A stretch of 32,663 nucleotides of DNA. Source: Sphingomonas sp. 32-62-10 (lineage in GTDB: Bacteria > Pseudomonadota > Alphaproteobacteria > Sphingomonadales > Sphingomonadaceae). Below are positions 1 through 8,091 of this stretch, piece after piece; position 1 is the first letter of the stretch; the number at the start of each line of letters is the position of its first letter. The stretch is taken from the NCBI GenBank assembly GCA_002280555.1, contig NCEE01000036.1:1-32663 (forward strand), in the 5' to 3' direction. The notes beneath the pieces were generated by a model. The model was not told where the DNA came from. It saw nothing but the letters and a program-made list of their open reading frames with translations, and made no database searches. The position numbers and the translations under genes were made by a program.

Positions 1-2
1 AC

Positions 3-644
3 GAATGCGCGACCTATTTTACTGGCCTGTGGAACCAGAAGGTCGGCAAGGAAAAGACCCCTGACCTGATCTCGATGATGATCCATTCGGACGCGATGGC
101 CGAAATGGACCAGATGGAATTCCTGGGCAATTTGATCCTGCTCATCGTTGGCGGCAATGATACGACGCGCAATTCCATGACGGCGGTGGCGTACGGGCTC
201 GACCTGTTCCCCGATGAGCGGACCAAGCTGGAAAATGATCCGTCGCTGATCCCCAATGCGGTTCAGGATATCATTCGCTGGCAGACCCCCCTTGCGCATA
301 TGCGCCGCACCGCGACGCAGGATACCGTGCTGGAGGGACAGCAGATCAAGGCAGGCGACAAGCTGGCGCTCTGGTATCTCTCCGCCAATCGCGATGAGAG
401 CGTGTTCGGCGCCGATGCCGACAAGATCGTTGTCGATCGCCCCAATGCGCGCCGTCACCTGGCGTTCGGGCATGGCATCCACCGCTGCGTCGGCGCGCGT
501 CTGGCCGAACTGCAGATCAGCGTGCTGCTCGAGGAAATGGCCAAGCGCCGGATGCGCGTGAACGTGGTCGGCGAACCGGAACGGGTCGCGGCTTGTTTCG
601 TCCATGGTTATCGCAAGCTGCCGGTGACGATCAGCAAATATTAA
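3..644 (+). CDS. Cytochrome P450, CYP153-like, 3' part
   Basis: This is the C-terminal part of a heme-thiolate monooxygenase; the 5' end lies outside the window. Visible P450 landmarks are the I-helix oxygen-activation motif GGNDTT (codons at 150-167), the K-helix region IIRWQTPLAHMRR, and the heme loop FGHGIHRCVG with the cysteine ligand at 486-488. The stretches RWQTPLAHMRRTA, GGNDTTRNSM and VNVVGEPERV closely resemble the CYP153 family, which hydroxylates alkanes and fatty acids at the terminal carbon using ferredoxin and ferredoxin reductase. Neither redox partner is visible here. One oddity is that the normally invariant K-helix ExxR reads DIIR, with Asp at 267-269. CYP identity is secure; the subfamily and substrate are inferred. 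Confidence 0.9.
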   Translation, partial: ECATYFTGLWNQKVGKEKTPDLISMMIHSDAMAEMDQMEFLGNLILLIVGGNDTTRNSMTAVAYGLDLFPDERTKLENDPSLIPNAVQDIIRWQTPLAHMRRTATQDTVLEGQQIKAGDKLALWYLSANRDESVFGADADKIVVDRPNARRHLAFGHGIHRCVGARLAELQISVLLEEMAKRRMRVNVVGEPERVAACFVHGYRKLPVTISKY

Positions 645-723
645 CACCACCATCGATGCGTAACCTGGACGGATGCTGGACCGAATAGCTTGGTATCAAG
701 ACCCCCAAGGGAGTTAGATCACC

Positions 724-1218
724 ATGACTGATCGTCGCCAGTTTCTCTCTCTCGCCGCTATCGGCTCGGCGACCGCCGCGCTGTTCGGCTGGCGCCCGGC
801 GCCCGCGGCGGCTGCAGAAAAATTTGAAGTGATGTTCAGCGATGCGCAGTGGAAGGCCAAGCTGTCGCCTGCCGCCTATAGCACGCTTCGGCACGAGGCG
901 ACCGAATATCCCGGCACCAGCCCGCTGAACCACGAAAAGCGCGCTGGCAGCTTCTGGTGTGCCGGATGTGCGCTGCCTCTGTTTTCGTCAGCGACAAAGT
1001 ATGACAGCGGGACGGGCTGGCCGAGTTTCTGGAAACCGCTGCCCAATGCCGTGCGCACGCGCATCGACGGCAGCCTGATCTTCGCACGCACTGAAGTGCA
1101 TTGCCGCCGCTGCGGTGGGCATCTGGGCCATGTGTTCGATGACGGCCCGGCACCGACCGGTAAGCGTTACTGCATGAACGGCGTCGCGATGACCTTCCAT
1201 CCAGGCAAGGTAGCTTAG
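724..1218 (+). CDS. msrB: Tat-exported peptide-methionine (R)-S-oxide reductase MsrB
   Basis: MsrB reduces methionine-R-sulfoxide in oxidised proteins. The N-terminus has a twin-arginine signal (DRRQFLSLAAIG, Arg4-Arg5, then a hydrophobic stretch ending near AAAA at 28-31), so this copy probably acts in the periplasm. The mature part has the two zinc-binding pairs CAGC (79-82) and CRRC (127-130) and the catalytic Cys150 in RYCMNG. GTGWPSFW is the usual MsrB core motif. At 164 residues it has normal length for MsrB plus a signal peptide. A ribosome site AAGGGAG lies about 10 bases before the ATG. The 3' end overlaps the convergent CHAP gene by four bases. A dedicated periplasmic electron donor is not visible nearby. 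Confidence 0.95.
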   Translation: MTDRRQFLSLAAIGSATAALFGWRPAPAAAAEKFEVMFSDAQWKAKLSPAAYSTLRHEATEYPGTSPLNHEKRAGSFWCAGCALPLFSSATKYDSGTGWPSFWKPLPNAVRTRIDGSLIFARTEVHCRRCGGHLGHVFDDGPAPTGKRYCMNGVAMTFHPGKVA

Positions 1219-1766
1219 AAGCCCGCGTCGTTCACCAACGTCAGGATGCCGCGTGCGCCATTTGCCTGTTGGGCGATCTGGGGGGCGGTGGTCGGCTGCG
1301 CATCCTGCGGTGTGCCATCGGCATAGATGAAGCCCTTGGTGGGATAGGCAGTCAGCCCCAGCCCGCCCATCGGGCCGAACCAGACCCGCACCGCGCTCCA
1401 GTCACCGGCTTCGGATACATCGATGGCGCGCACGTCACGCTCGATACCGCCGGGGTGCGACCAGTTGGCGTGGGTCAGCAACACTTCGCGGTCGCTGACC
1501 ACCCGGCTGACCATGGCGACATGGCCATAGCGCATCCGTGCCGTGGCCGAGAAGGCGAGGACAGCGCCAACCTGCGGGGCCTGACCACGAGCATAACGCC
1601 CCTCAGCTTGGTCCCACCATGTCAGGGCATTACCCTGGATCTGGATGCCCGATACCTGACGGGCAAAGGGCACGCATTGCAGCGTACGGGCAAAGGCTGG
1701 GGTGCTTGCCATCAGGGCGCACGAAAAAACCAGCGCAAAACGCGCTGCCAAAGCCTTGATTGTCAT
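1215..1766 (-). CDS. Secreted CHAP-domain protein, probable peptidoglycan amidase/endopeptidase
   Basis: This is a 183-residue exported protein. Residues 1-26 form a signal peptide ending in AFA. The CHAP (NlpC/P60-like) domain follows: nucleophile candidate Cys31 in LQCVPFARQ, then the aspartate-rich WWDQAEGRYARG stretch, His81 in YGHVAMV, and a third catalytic position at HANW (His98/Asn100). CHAP enzymes cleave peptide or amide bonds in peptidoglycan. The C-terminal 50 residues are rich in Gln, Ala and Thr and show no domain. A G-run ribosome site sits just before the ATG. The gene is convergent with msrB and diverges from the CarF-like gene. The family is clear; the exact bond cleaved and any role in division or lysis are unknown. 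Confidence 0.88.
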   Translation of the reverse strand: MTIKALAARFALVFSCALMASTPAFARTLQCVPFARQVSGIQIQGNALTWWDQAEGRYARGQAPQVGAVLAFSATARMRYGHVAMVSRVVSDREVLLTHANWSHPGGIERDVRAIDVSEAGDWSAVRVWFGPMGGLGLTAYPTKGFIYADGTPQDAQPTTAPQIAQQANGARGILTLVNDAGF

Positions 1767-1861
1767 GGACCCCCCAAAGGTGTCTTGTCGGTGTCGTATT
1801 CGGTCTTGATTGTATCAAAGCAGACCATGTCACGCAGGGAAACCCCAGCCGGTTAACAGAG

Positions 1862-1886
1862 GGAACCTTTTCCGACGAACCGTGTT
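1862..1886 (+). promoter_or_regulatory. Possible EcfG-type (general stress sigma factor) promoter
   Basis: The sequence reads GGAAC, 16 bases, then TGTT, about 95 bases before the CarF-like gene. The alphaproteobacterial EcfG consensus is GGAAC-N16/17-CGTT, so this matches the -35 fully and three of four -10 bases. It is a weak computational call made by eye. Confidence 0.3.
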
Positions 1887-1980
1887 TAGCGGGAGGTGAC
1901 CCGGTTTTCGCCGGTCGGCTCTGCAGCAAAATATGCGCTGACTCTCGCCAAAATCGAACCTTCACGATATAGGCGCCGCC

Positions 1981-2682
1981 ATGTTGAAGCGTTTCGCCAT
2001 CCTGTTGTTCGTCCTGTCGCTCGCGCTGAACAGTCGTTGGGCACTGGGTCCTCTCGACTGGACGGTGCTGCCTGCGCTGCTGATCGGCTGGTTCCTCGCC
2101 GATCTGGCATCGGGCGCGATCCATATGGCGCTCGATTATCTGCCCTGCCCACCCGGCATCGGTCTGGGGACGATGTTCCACTACCAGGGATCGCGCGAAT
2201 CGGACGATTATCTGGCGCTGCGGCGGGAGACGATGGCGAAGATCGGCCCGTTTCAACGGCTCGTGTTCGATTTTAAGAACCACCATCCGCGCCCAGATGC
2301 GCTGGGCCGCCGATCATTCCTCACATTGGTCGGATCAACGATCTTCGCCGTCGGTCTGCCCGTGTCCCTGCTCCTCAATATTGCGTCGTTCGTCTGGCCG
2401 GTGCCAGCCTGGTTCATGGCCGGGGCGACCACCCTGCTGGTCGGCGGTGTGCTCGCACAGTATTTCCACGGCACGCTCCACCGCGACGATATTCCCGGCA
2501 TCATCCGGCTGATGCGCCGCCTGGGCCTGTTGATGACGCCCGCCGCGCACCAGATTCATCACGACAGCCTGCAACGCGATTTCGCGACCAATTGCGGCTG
2601 GTCTAACCCGTTCCTCAATCCCGTCTTCCGATTTCTGCACCGGCGCGGCGTGCTGAATGATCAGGGCCTCGAACCCGCCTGA
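1981..2682 (+). CDS. CarF/TMEM189-like lipid desaturase-domain membrane protein
   Basis: This is a 233-residue polytopic membrane protein with the histidine layout of the Kua/CarF/TMEM189 (PF10520) family. His48 lies in SGAIHMALDY, His101-His102 in FKNHHPRP, His163 and His167 in HGTLH, and His190, His193 and His194 in HQIHH. The family signature ends NCGWSNPFLN. Hydrophobic segments lie near residues 3-40, 112-135 and 145-160. Well-studied members are plasmanylethanolamine desaturases, which form the vinyl-ether bond of plasmalogens; in Myxococcus CarF this is needed for the response to singlet oxygen. One difference is that the RHDF histidine usual after the FxxHH motif is replaced here (GRRSF). 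Family assignment is fairly good. Plasmalogen synthesis in this organism is inference, and another lipid substrate is possible. Confidence 0.75.
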   Translation: MLKRFAILLFVLSLALNSRWALGPLDWTVLPALLIGWFLADLASGAIHMALDYLPCPPGIGLGTMFHYQGSRESDDYLALRRETMAKIGPFQRLVFDFKNHHPRPDALGRRSFLTLVGSTIFAVGLPVSLLLNIASFVWPVPAWFMAGATTLLVGGVLAQYFHGTLHRDDIPGIIRLMRRLGLLMTPAAHQIHHDSLQRDFATNCGWSNPFLNPVFRFLHRRGVLNDQGLEPA

Positions 2683-2685
2683 CGA

Positions 2686-4122
2686 TTAGACTGACGGCTT
2701 GGCCCCCAGCCGCTCAAGCCGCGCCTGATGTTCGGCACGACCAAACGGAAAGCGCGAATAGATGAAGGCGGCGAGGCCGTAAAAGATCAACAACAGAATG
2801 ATGAAGATCAGGGTCAGCCGATCCACCGTTGCCACGGGTACCTGGCCGGGCTTGGCTGATTCAGGGAATTGCGCGATCGACAGGATGGCGCCGGCCATGA
2901 AGATCCCGAGCCCACCGACCATTTTCTGCACGAAGAAACTGCCGGAGAAAAATACGCCTTCCGAGCGCCTGCCGGTGCGCTGTTCGGATTCCTCAACCAC
3001 GTCGGAGAGCATCGATGCACCGATGATGAATGCGCTAACGCCGCAGGCTGTATTGACGGTGAAGATGGTGAGCAGCAATGGCAGGATGATTGGCGATTGC
3101 GGCGATGGAAATAGCCCCATTAGTCGCAGGACATAAGGCGTCACGAGCAGCATGACGCTAAGAATTGAGAGGATGGTCCCCATCCGGGCCTTATCCCCGC
3201 CCTTGGTCAACCTTGGGGCCAGAATGAAGGCGGCGATCGCGCCCGTCAGCAGCGCCAGCGATAACCATTGAAAATCGCCGCCACTGAATTCCCAGACATA
3301 TTGGTACATATAGTTCGACAGCGCGAATGATATGCCCTGCGCGGTATAGGCGCACACCCCGGCGAGCATCAGAATAACGAACGCTTTGTTCGAAATCGTC
3401 TGACGAAAGGCGCGGAAATGATCGGCCAGCGTCTCATCGCTTTCGGCCAGTTTGGGCAGATATTTGATCTCGCCATGGAGGCCCCAGGACGACACCAGGA
3501 TAGCGACCGCCATCACGATCGCGGCCATCGTCGCCATGCTCGAATAGCCGGGACCGTTCTGAAGCCCCACCGCATGGGTCGCATCAGGCACCAGGAAGAC
3601 ACCGTAAGCCAGCGACAGCATGCCCAACCCGCCAACCCAGCCGAATAGATAGCGATAGGAAAACAACTTGGTGCGCTCGTCATAATCCGAGCTGAGCTCA
3701 GGGGCGAGCGCCGAAGCGGGGATCTCGAATGCCGACAGCGCGATGCGCACCAGCAACGCGCTGCCGAACAGATAGAATAGCAACCCCGTCTCACTCCACC
3801 CAGTTGGCGGATTCCACAACAGCAGCCAGCCAATCGCGACGGGTATCGCAGACGCATACATCCAGGGGTGCCGCCGCCCCCATTTGCTGCGGGTATGATC
3901 CGACAGGAAACCAACCGCCGGATCGACGAACGCCTCAACCATCATCGCCATCATGATCGCGATGCCGACACTCGCCGCCGACAGGCCGACAACCTGATTG
4001 TAGAACAGCAGCAGGAAGGTCGCGAAGCCATTATCCTTCACACCGTAAGCGATCGACCCGAGTCCAAAGGCCAGCCGGCTGCGCATCGGCAACACGCGGG
4101 CGGGCGGCACCGCGACCGTCAT
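2686..4122 (-). CDS. MFS transporter, GPH (glycoside-pentoside-hexuronide) type
   Basis: This is a 478-residue transporter with about twelve hydrophobic segments. The N-terminal pattern (LAFGLGSIAYGVKDNGF, then FLLLFYNQVVGL) and the loop DPAVGFLSDHTRSKWGRRHPW are typical of the GPH family, whose members import sugars or glycosides with H+ or Na+. The second half carries the related loop DVVEESEQRTGRRSEGVFF. The ATG used here lies two bases after the stop of the upstream SDR; a longer reading frame exists but would run 54 bases back into that gene. The pairing with an SDR suggests uptake plus oxidation or reduction of one substrate, but nothing in the sequence identifies it. GPH-like carriers in sphingomonads are often misannotated as sugar-specific. 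Confidence 0.85.
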   Translation of the reverse strand: MTVAVPPARVLPMRSRLAFGLGSIAYGVKDNGFATFLLLFYNQVVGLSAASVGIAIMMAMMVEAFVDPAVGFLSDHTRSKWGRRHPWMYASAIPVAIGWLLLWNPPTGWSETGLLFYLFGSALLVRIALSAFEIPASALAPELSSDYDERTKLFSYRYLFGWVGGLGMLSLAYGVFLVPDATHAVGLQNGPGYSSMATMAAIVMAVAILVSSWGLHGEIKYLPKLAESDETLADHFRAFRQTISNKAFVILMLAGVCAYTAQGISFALSNYMYQYVWEFSGGDFQWLSLALLTGAIAAFILAPRLTKGGDKARMGTILSILSVMLLVTPYVLRLMGLFPSPQSPIILPLLLTIFTVNTACGVSAFIIGASMLSDVVEESEQRTGRRSEGVFFSGSFFVQKMVGGLGIFMAGAILSIAQFPESAKPGQVPVATVDRLTLIFIILLLIFYGLAAFIYSRFPFGRAEHQARLERLGAKPSV

Positions 4123-4124
4123 GC

Positions 4125-4952
4125 TCACTTGAAAGCCTCCAGCATCGCAAACAGCGATGGGGTTGCGGGGTCCCAACTGTGACGCGGGCCAATCGTCATC
4201 CCGCCATCGACGACGATATGCGTGCCGGTAACAAAACTGGCATCATCACTGGCGAGATAGGCGACGGCGGCGGCGATATCCGCCGCAACGCCGGCGCGCT
4301 GCAATGGCTGGGCGCTTCCAGCGATAGAGACGATCGCGTCGTTTGCCCGGTCGCGATTATCGCCTTCGATCTCCATGGCGCTGGTGAAGATGTTGGTGGT
4401 GATGAAGCCGGGGCATATCGCGTTCACGCGGATGCTGTGCTGCGCCAGATCGGCGGCGGCCATCTTGGTCAGGTGCAGCACACCTGCCTTCGCGACCGAA
4501 TAGGCAGTGGGGGCCGCCCCCGTCTGCAGGGCGGCGATGGAGGCCGTGTTGACGATTGCGCCGCCGCCACGGGCGGCCATCAACGGGGCTGCATAGCGAA
4601 TGCCGAGGGCGACCGATCGCAGCAGCAGGTTCTGCGTGTAGTCCCATTCATCGGGCGTAATCGCATCGATCTTCGCCCGAGCGCCGCCTGCGCCTGCATT
4701 GTTGAACAGCACATCGATGCCGCCCGCCGCATCAGCAGCCACGATCAGCGCCTCGATATCTTCGGCTTTCGTAACATCGGTACGCTGGAAATGAATGCGC
4801 CCATTGGAGGTTTGAGCAAGCTCCTGCCCGCCCGCCTCGTCAATATCGCCCGCCCAGACTTCAGCGCCCTCATCAACCAGCCTCAGCACGGTGGCGCGTC
4901 CAATGCCCGATGCAGCGCCGGTTACCACGGCGCGCTTGCCCGAAAAGCGCAT
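4125..4952 (-). CDS. Short-chain dehydrogenase/reductase (SDR)
   Basis: This is a 275-residue classical SDR. It has the nucleotide-binding TGAASGIG (11-18), the acidic GDID after beta-2 (favouring NAD), NNAG (84-87), and the catalytic Ser138, Tyr151 and Lys155 (YSVAK). The C-terminus has the usual VTGTHIVVDGG. An insertion IEGDNRDRAND lies before the substrate-binding helix. The start was chosen at the ATG with GAGAGGA about 9 bases upstream; an in-frame ATG six codons earlier overlaps that ribosome site. The gene leads a two-gene unit with the GPH transporter and diverges from the acyl-CoA dehydrogenase. The substrate (a secondary alcohol or ketone) is not predictable from sequence alone. 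Confidence 0.9.
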   Translation of the reverse strand: MRFSGKRAVVTGAASGIGRATVLRLVDEGAEVWAGDIDEAGGQELAQTSNGRIHFQRTDVTKAEDIEALIVAADAAGGIDVLFNNAGAGGARAKIDAITPDEWDYTQNLLLRSVALGIRYAAPLMAARGGGAIVNTASIAALQTGAAPTAYSVAKAGVLHLTKMAAADLAQHSIRVNAICPGFITTNIFTSAMEIEGDNRDRANDAIVSIAGSAQPLQRAGVAADIAAAVAYLASDDASFVTGTHIVVDGGMTIGPRHSWDPATPSLFAMLEAFK

Positions 4953-5103
4953 CAACAACGATCCTCTCATCCTTATTTTGGCTATGCTAGTAACGTGCCC
5001 GACCCTTCCCGTCACTCGCTTTTGGAATTTCGGGTTTGCACAACTTGCAGCGCTGCGCCTGCTGGGATAGCGCGGGTGCGACACAATCGAGAGGATGATT
5101 TGC

Positions 5104-6249
5104 GTGGCGCTCGACCCGGAAACCTTTGATGCGCTGATCGACATGGTGCGGCGGTTCGTCAGTGAACGGCTGCGTCCGCTCGAGGGGCAAGTGGAGGCAG
5201 ATGATGCCATCCCCGCCGACATCATCCGCGAGATGCGGGAAATGGGTCTGTACGGCCTGTCGATCGCCGAGGAATATGGCGGGCTAGGCCTGACGATGAG
5301 CGAAGAATGTCGCGTCGCGATCGAGCTTGGCCGCACGACGCCAGCGTTCCGCTCCACCTTCGGCACCAATGTCGGCATCGGCAGCCAGGGGTTGGTGATG
5401 GCCGGTACGCCCGAACAGAAGGCCGCGTGGCTGCCGAAAATCGCATCGGGAGAGATCGTCACCAGCTTTGCACTCACCGAACCCGATGTCGGCAGCGATT
5501 CGGGCAGCGTGAAGACGCGCGCGGTGCGGGACGGTAATGTCTACCGCCTGTCGGGCACCAAGCGCTACATCACCAATGCCGACAAGGCCGATCTGTTCAC
5601 CGTCATGGCCCGCACCGGCGATGAACCCGGCGCGCGCGGCGTTTCCGCTTTCCTCGTCCCGCGCGACTTACCCGGCGTGTCGATCGGCGAGCCGGAAAAG
5701 AAAATGGGGCAGAAGGGTGCGAAGGTCGCCGATGTCATCATGGACGATGTCGCGGTGCCAGTGGAGAATCGGCTCGGCGCCGAGGGCGAAGGCTTCAAGA
5801 TCGCGATGCGCGTGCTCGATCGCGGGCGGCTCCACATCTCGGCCGTCTGCGTGGGGGTCGCCGAGCGCCTAATCGCCGATTGCGTCGCTTACGCCACTGA
5901 ACGCAAGCAATTCGGCAAGGCGATCGCCGAGCATCAGTTGATCCAGGCGATGATCGCCGACAGCAAAACCGAAGCGCTCGCCGCCCGCGCACTGATGCTG
6001 GAGACAGCGGCGGCGAAGGATGCCGGCAAGGACGTCGTCATGGAATCGGCGGCATCGAAATATTATGCCAGCGAGATGGTCGGCCGCGTGGCCGACCGTG
6101 CCGTCCAGATTTTCGGCGGGGCGGGCTATATCGCCGATTACGGCATCGAGCGGCTCTACCGCGACGTCCGCCTGTTCCGCATTTACGAAGGCACCAGCCA
6201 GATCCAGCAGATCATCATCGCGCGGGAAACGATCAAGCGCGGGGGATAA
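5104..6249 (+). CDS. Acyl-CoA dehydrogenase
   Basis: This is a FAD-dependent acyl-CoA dehydrogenase of 381 residues, normal for the family. It catalyses alpha-beta dehydrogenation of an acyl-CoA thioester and passes electrons to ETF. Visible motifs are the FAD/substrate segment FALTEPDVGSDSG, the central GEGFKIAMRVLDRGR, the FAD-diphosphate segment QIFGGAGYIADYGIERLYRD, and IYEGTSQIQ with the catalytic base Glu near residue 362. I chose the GTG start because GAGAGGA lies 8 bases before it; the ATG three codons upstream overlaps that ribosome site. It is followed, after a palindromic repeat, by a co-directional SDR, suggesting a small beta-oxidation-like pathway for a branched or cyclic acyl group. 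Chain-length specificity is unknown. Confidence 0.92.
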   Translation: MALDPETFDALIDMVRRFVSERLRPLEGQVEADDAIPADIIREMREMGLYGLSIAEEYGGLGLTMSEECRVAIELGRTTPAFRSTFGTNVGIGSQGLVMAGTPEQKAAWLPKIASGEIVTSFALTEPDVGSDSGSVKTRAVRDGNVYRLSGTKRYITNADKADLFTVMARTGDEPGARGVSAFLVPRDLPGVSIGEPEKKMGQKGAKVADVIMDDVAVPVENRLGAEGEGFKIAMRVLDRGRLHISAVCVGVAERLIADCVAYATERKQFGKAIAEHQLIQAMIADSKTEALAARALMLETAAAKDAGKDVVMESAASKYYASEMVGRVADRAVQIFGGAGYIADYGIERLYRDVRLFRIYEGTSQIQQIIIARETIKRGG

Positions 6250-6271
6250 TCAAGGCTCAACAATAACAACC

Positions 6272-6348
6272 CCGTTCGTTTCGAGCGAAGTCGAGAAACA
6301 GGCCACAAGCGCCGCCCATCGTTTCTCGACTTCGCTCGAAACGAACGG
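6272..6348. repeat. Palindromic intergenic repeat (REP-like), family 1
   Basis: Two perfectly complementary 28-base arms (6272-6299 and 6321-6348; core TTCGAGCGAAGTCGAGAAAC) are separated by 21 bases. It lies between two co-directional genes. The same sequence, less perfect, recurs at 27179-27255. The strong hairpin could attenuate read-through or protect the upstream mRNA. Confidence 0.9.
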
Positions 6349-6365
6349 ATGATAGGAGAAGACAC

Positions 6366-7154
6366 ATGGACACCACCAACCTCTTCCGGCTCGACGGCCG
6401 GATCGCGCTTGTCACCGGCGGCTCGCGCGGCATCGGCAAGATGATCGCGGCGGGCTTTATCGCCCAGGGGGCGACGGTCTACATCTCCTCGCGCAAGGCC
6501 GATGCCTGCTTCGAAACCGCCAAGGAACTGGGCGAGAAGTGCATCGCGCTGCCACAGGACGTTTCCACCGTCGCGGGGTGCAAGGCGCTCGCGGCGCAAC
6601 TGGCTGAACATACCGACAAGCTCGACATCCTCGTCAACAATGCGGGCGCTGCGTGGGGCGAAAGTTTCGAAACCTTCCCCGAAAAAGGCTGGGACAAGGT
6701 GATGGACCTGAACGTCAAATCGCCCTTCTTCCTGACCCAGGCCCTTCACGAAGCGCTGAAGGCCGCCGCCAGCGCCGCAACGCCCGCCAAGGTGATCAAC
6801 ATCACCTCGATCGACGGGCTGCGGCTGAACCCCTGGGAAACCTATAGCTATCACGCGTCAAAATCGGCGCTGATCTACCTGACCAAGCGGATGTCGGCAC
6901 GGCTGATCAAGGATCACATCAACGTCACCTCGATCGCGCCGGGCGCGTTTGCCAGCGAGATGAACAAGGCGGCGCGCGATCACGGCGAGACGATTGCCAA
7001 GGGCATCCCCGCCAAGCGGATCGGCGTCGACGAGGACATGGCCGGTACCGCGATCTACCTGGCGAGCCGCGCGGGCGATTATGTGGTGGGCGAGACGATC
7101 GCGGTCGATGGCGGGCTGGTGTACGGCGCGCTGGGCACAAGCATCGACGCATAA
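6366..7154 (+). CDS. Short-chain dehydrogenase/reductase (SDR), RhlG-like
   Basis: This is a 262-residue classical SDR with TGGSRGIG (17-24), a basic SSRK after beta-2 (favouring NADPH), NNAG (91-94), and the catalytic triad Ser148, Tyr162 and Lys166 (YHASK). The arrangement VINITSIDGL...YSYHASKSAL resembles RhlG and related 3-oxoacyl reductases. AGGAGA lies 6 bases before the ATG. It follows the acyl-CoA dehydrogenase with only the palindromic repeat between them, so the two may act in one lipid or terpenoid breakdown route. The gene ends at a strong hairpin shared with the convergent downstream gene. The substrate is unproven. Confidence 0.9.
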   Translation: MDTTNLFRLDGRIALVTGGSRGIGKMIAAGFIAQGATVYISSRKADACFETAKELGEKCIALPQDVSTVAGCKALAAQLAEHTDKLDILVNNAGAAWGESFETFPEKGWDKVMDLNVKSPFFLTQALHEALKAAASAATPAKVINITSIDGLRLNPWETYSYHASKSALIYLTKRMSARLIKDHINVTSIAPGAFASEMNKAARDHGETIAKGIPAKRIGVDEDMAGTAIYLASRAGDYVVGETIAVDGGLVYGALGTSIDA

Positions 7155-7170
7155 GGCTGATTTCCGGGAA

Positions 7171-7201
7171 GCGCAGGCCGGTTGTTGACACCGGCCTGCG
7201 C
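7171..7201. terminator. Hairpin between convergent genes, probable bidirectional terminator
   Basis: A perfect 12-bp stem (GCGCAGGCCGGT with its complement) encloses a 7-base loop. It sits in the 58-base gap between the SDR stop and the host-attachment gene stop. No clear T-run follows on either strand, so termination efficiency is uncertain. Confidence 0.7.
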
Positions 7202-7212
7202 ACCCGAACGGC

Positions 7213-7617
7213 TTAAGCTGCCGCGATGATCTTTTCGACATCGGCGGTCGGATGCCCGGTCAGATCCTTGGCGATCTCCCCGACCAGGATCGCTTCGAGC
7301 GCTTTGTGGTAGTGTTTGCGCAATTCGCCGAGCGTGCGCGGCGCGGCGACAATGATCAGCGCATCGATCTTGTGATCGAGCACGCGCTTGTTGAGGATGT
7401 CGGCAACGCCAGCGGCAAAGCTGTCCTCCTCCTGTTGGCTGTCCGCAGGATTGGCCGAACTGCTGTTATGCCGCCCGCCCGAGCCCTTGTTTTCCGTCGA
7501 TACGGCGACATCGGGTACTGCAGTGAGCGACGGCGCGGCCTCATCGCCCGTGTTGCGAAACAGGTTCAAAATCTCGCCATCGACGATGGCGACAAGTGCG
7601 CCTTGGGGGATTTTCAT
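7213..7617 (-). CDS. Host-attachment family protein (PF10116-like)
   Basis: This is a 134-residue soluble protein resembling the family annotated as required for attachment to host cells (COG5622). Recognisable features are the start KIPQGALVAIVDGE, a variable polar middle (about 40-62), QQEEDSFAAGVADILN, the core ALIIVAAPRTLGELRKHYHK and the end EIAKDLTGHP. The family name comes from a plant-pathogen phenotype. The fold has also been linked by comparative genomics to bacterial relatives of eukaryotic release factor eRF1, so a translation- or RNA-linked role is possible. AAGGTG precedes the ATG. It stands alone and is convergent with the SDR. The family is fairly certain; its biochemical function is not. 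Confidence 0.85.
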   Translation of the reverse strand: MKIPQGALVAIVDGEILNLFRNTGDEAAPSLTAVPDVAVSTENKGSGGRHNSSSANPADSQQEEDSFAAGVADILNKRVLDHKIDALIIVAAPRTLGELRKHYHKALEAILVGEIAKDLTGHPTADVEKIIAAA

Positions 7618-8091
7618 GAATGCACCTTTGCGTTGAGGGAATGGCGCACAAACGCACGAACGGGCGGATTGGCCCCGCTTGCGTTACAGCCCGAGTCAGG
7701 CGGCGCCCCGAAGTTGCGGGGGTGAAGTTGCGGAAGTTGCGGGTCTGGCGCCGTTTTGCGGAGGCTGGGTCGGTGGCCTGAAATCATGTGGCGGATCGAC
7801 GATGTCAAAGAGCAGGCTGAACCATGCCATGAAAGACACGCTGTAGGAAAATGGTTTGGCAGCGGTGGAGGTGATTTGCCCGATCGCGTTGGGGCTAGCC
7901 CGACGAACGGGGTTGCCGCCACAGACGTCACGACAAAGTTGACTCAGATCAGCGCGTTCAGCTTGGCGCGGTTTAGCCCAAGTCGGCGCAATACCTGTTC
8001 GTCATCTAGATTTCCCGTTTATCCTTTCCCGTTTGCCCGTCTTGCGTGTTGATGTGACGCGATTTGCATCACCCACGCTGGCTGAAAGACG
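7618..8091. other. 474-base intergenic region between divergent genes
   Basis: No convincing gene is visible; reading frames on either strand lack ribosome sites and family motifs. It holds three copies of GAAGTTGCGG (7710-7719, 7724-7733, 7733-7742) and a 10-base direct repeat near its right end, listed separately. It should contain the promoters of the host-attachment gene and of the peptidase/LytTR unit. Confidence 0.6.
8011..8034 (+). promoter_or_regulatory. Direct repeat upstream of the peptidase/LytTR unit, candidate regulator site
   Basis: TTTCCCGTTT occurs twice (8011-8020 and 8025-8034), 14 bases apart start to start, 57 bases before the first gene of the operon. LytTR-domain proteins bind direct repeats with a GTT core. 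The spacing is shorter than the usual 21-22, so assignment to the operon's own regulator is tentative. Confidence 0.35.

Noticed and set aside
4123..4176. Upstream start for the GPH transporter
   Set aside because: It would overlap the SDR C-terminus; the ATG at 4122 directly follows the SDR stop and begins a normal family N-terminus.
4125..5477. Extended start for the SDR gene, reaching back through the acyl-CoA dehydrogenase gene
   Set aside because: The extra N-terminus has no family similarity and is antisense to the dehydrogenase; a good ribosome site supports the ATG at 4952.
7614..8052. Small ORFs on both strands in the 474-base gap
   Set aside because: No ribosome sites, no motifs and odd composition; treated as intergenic.
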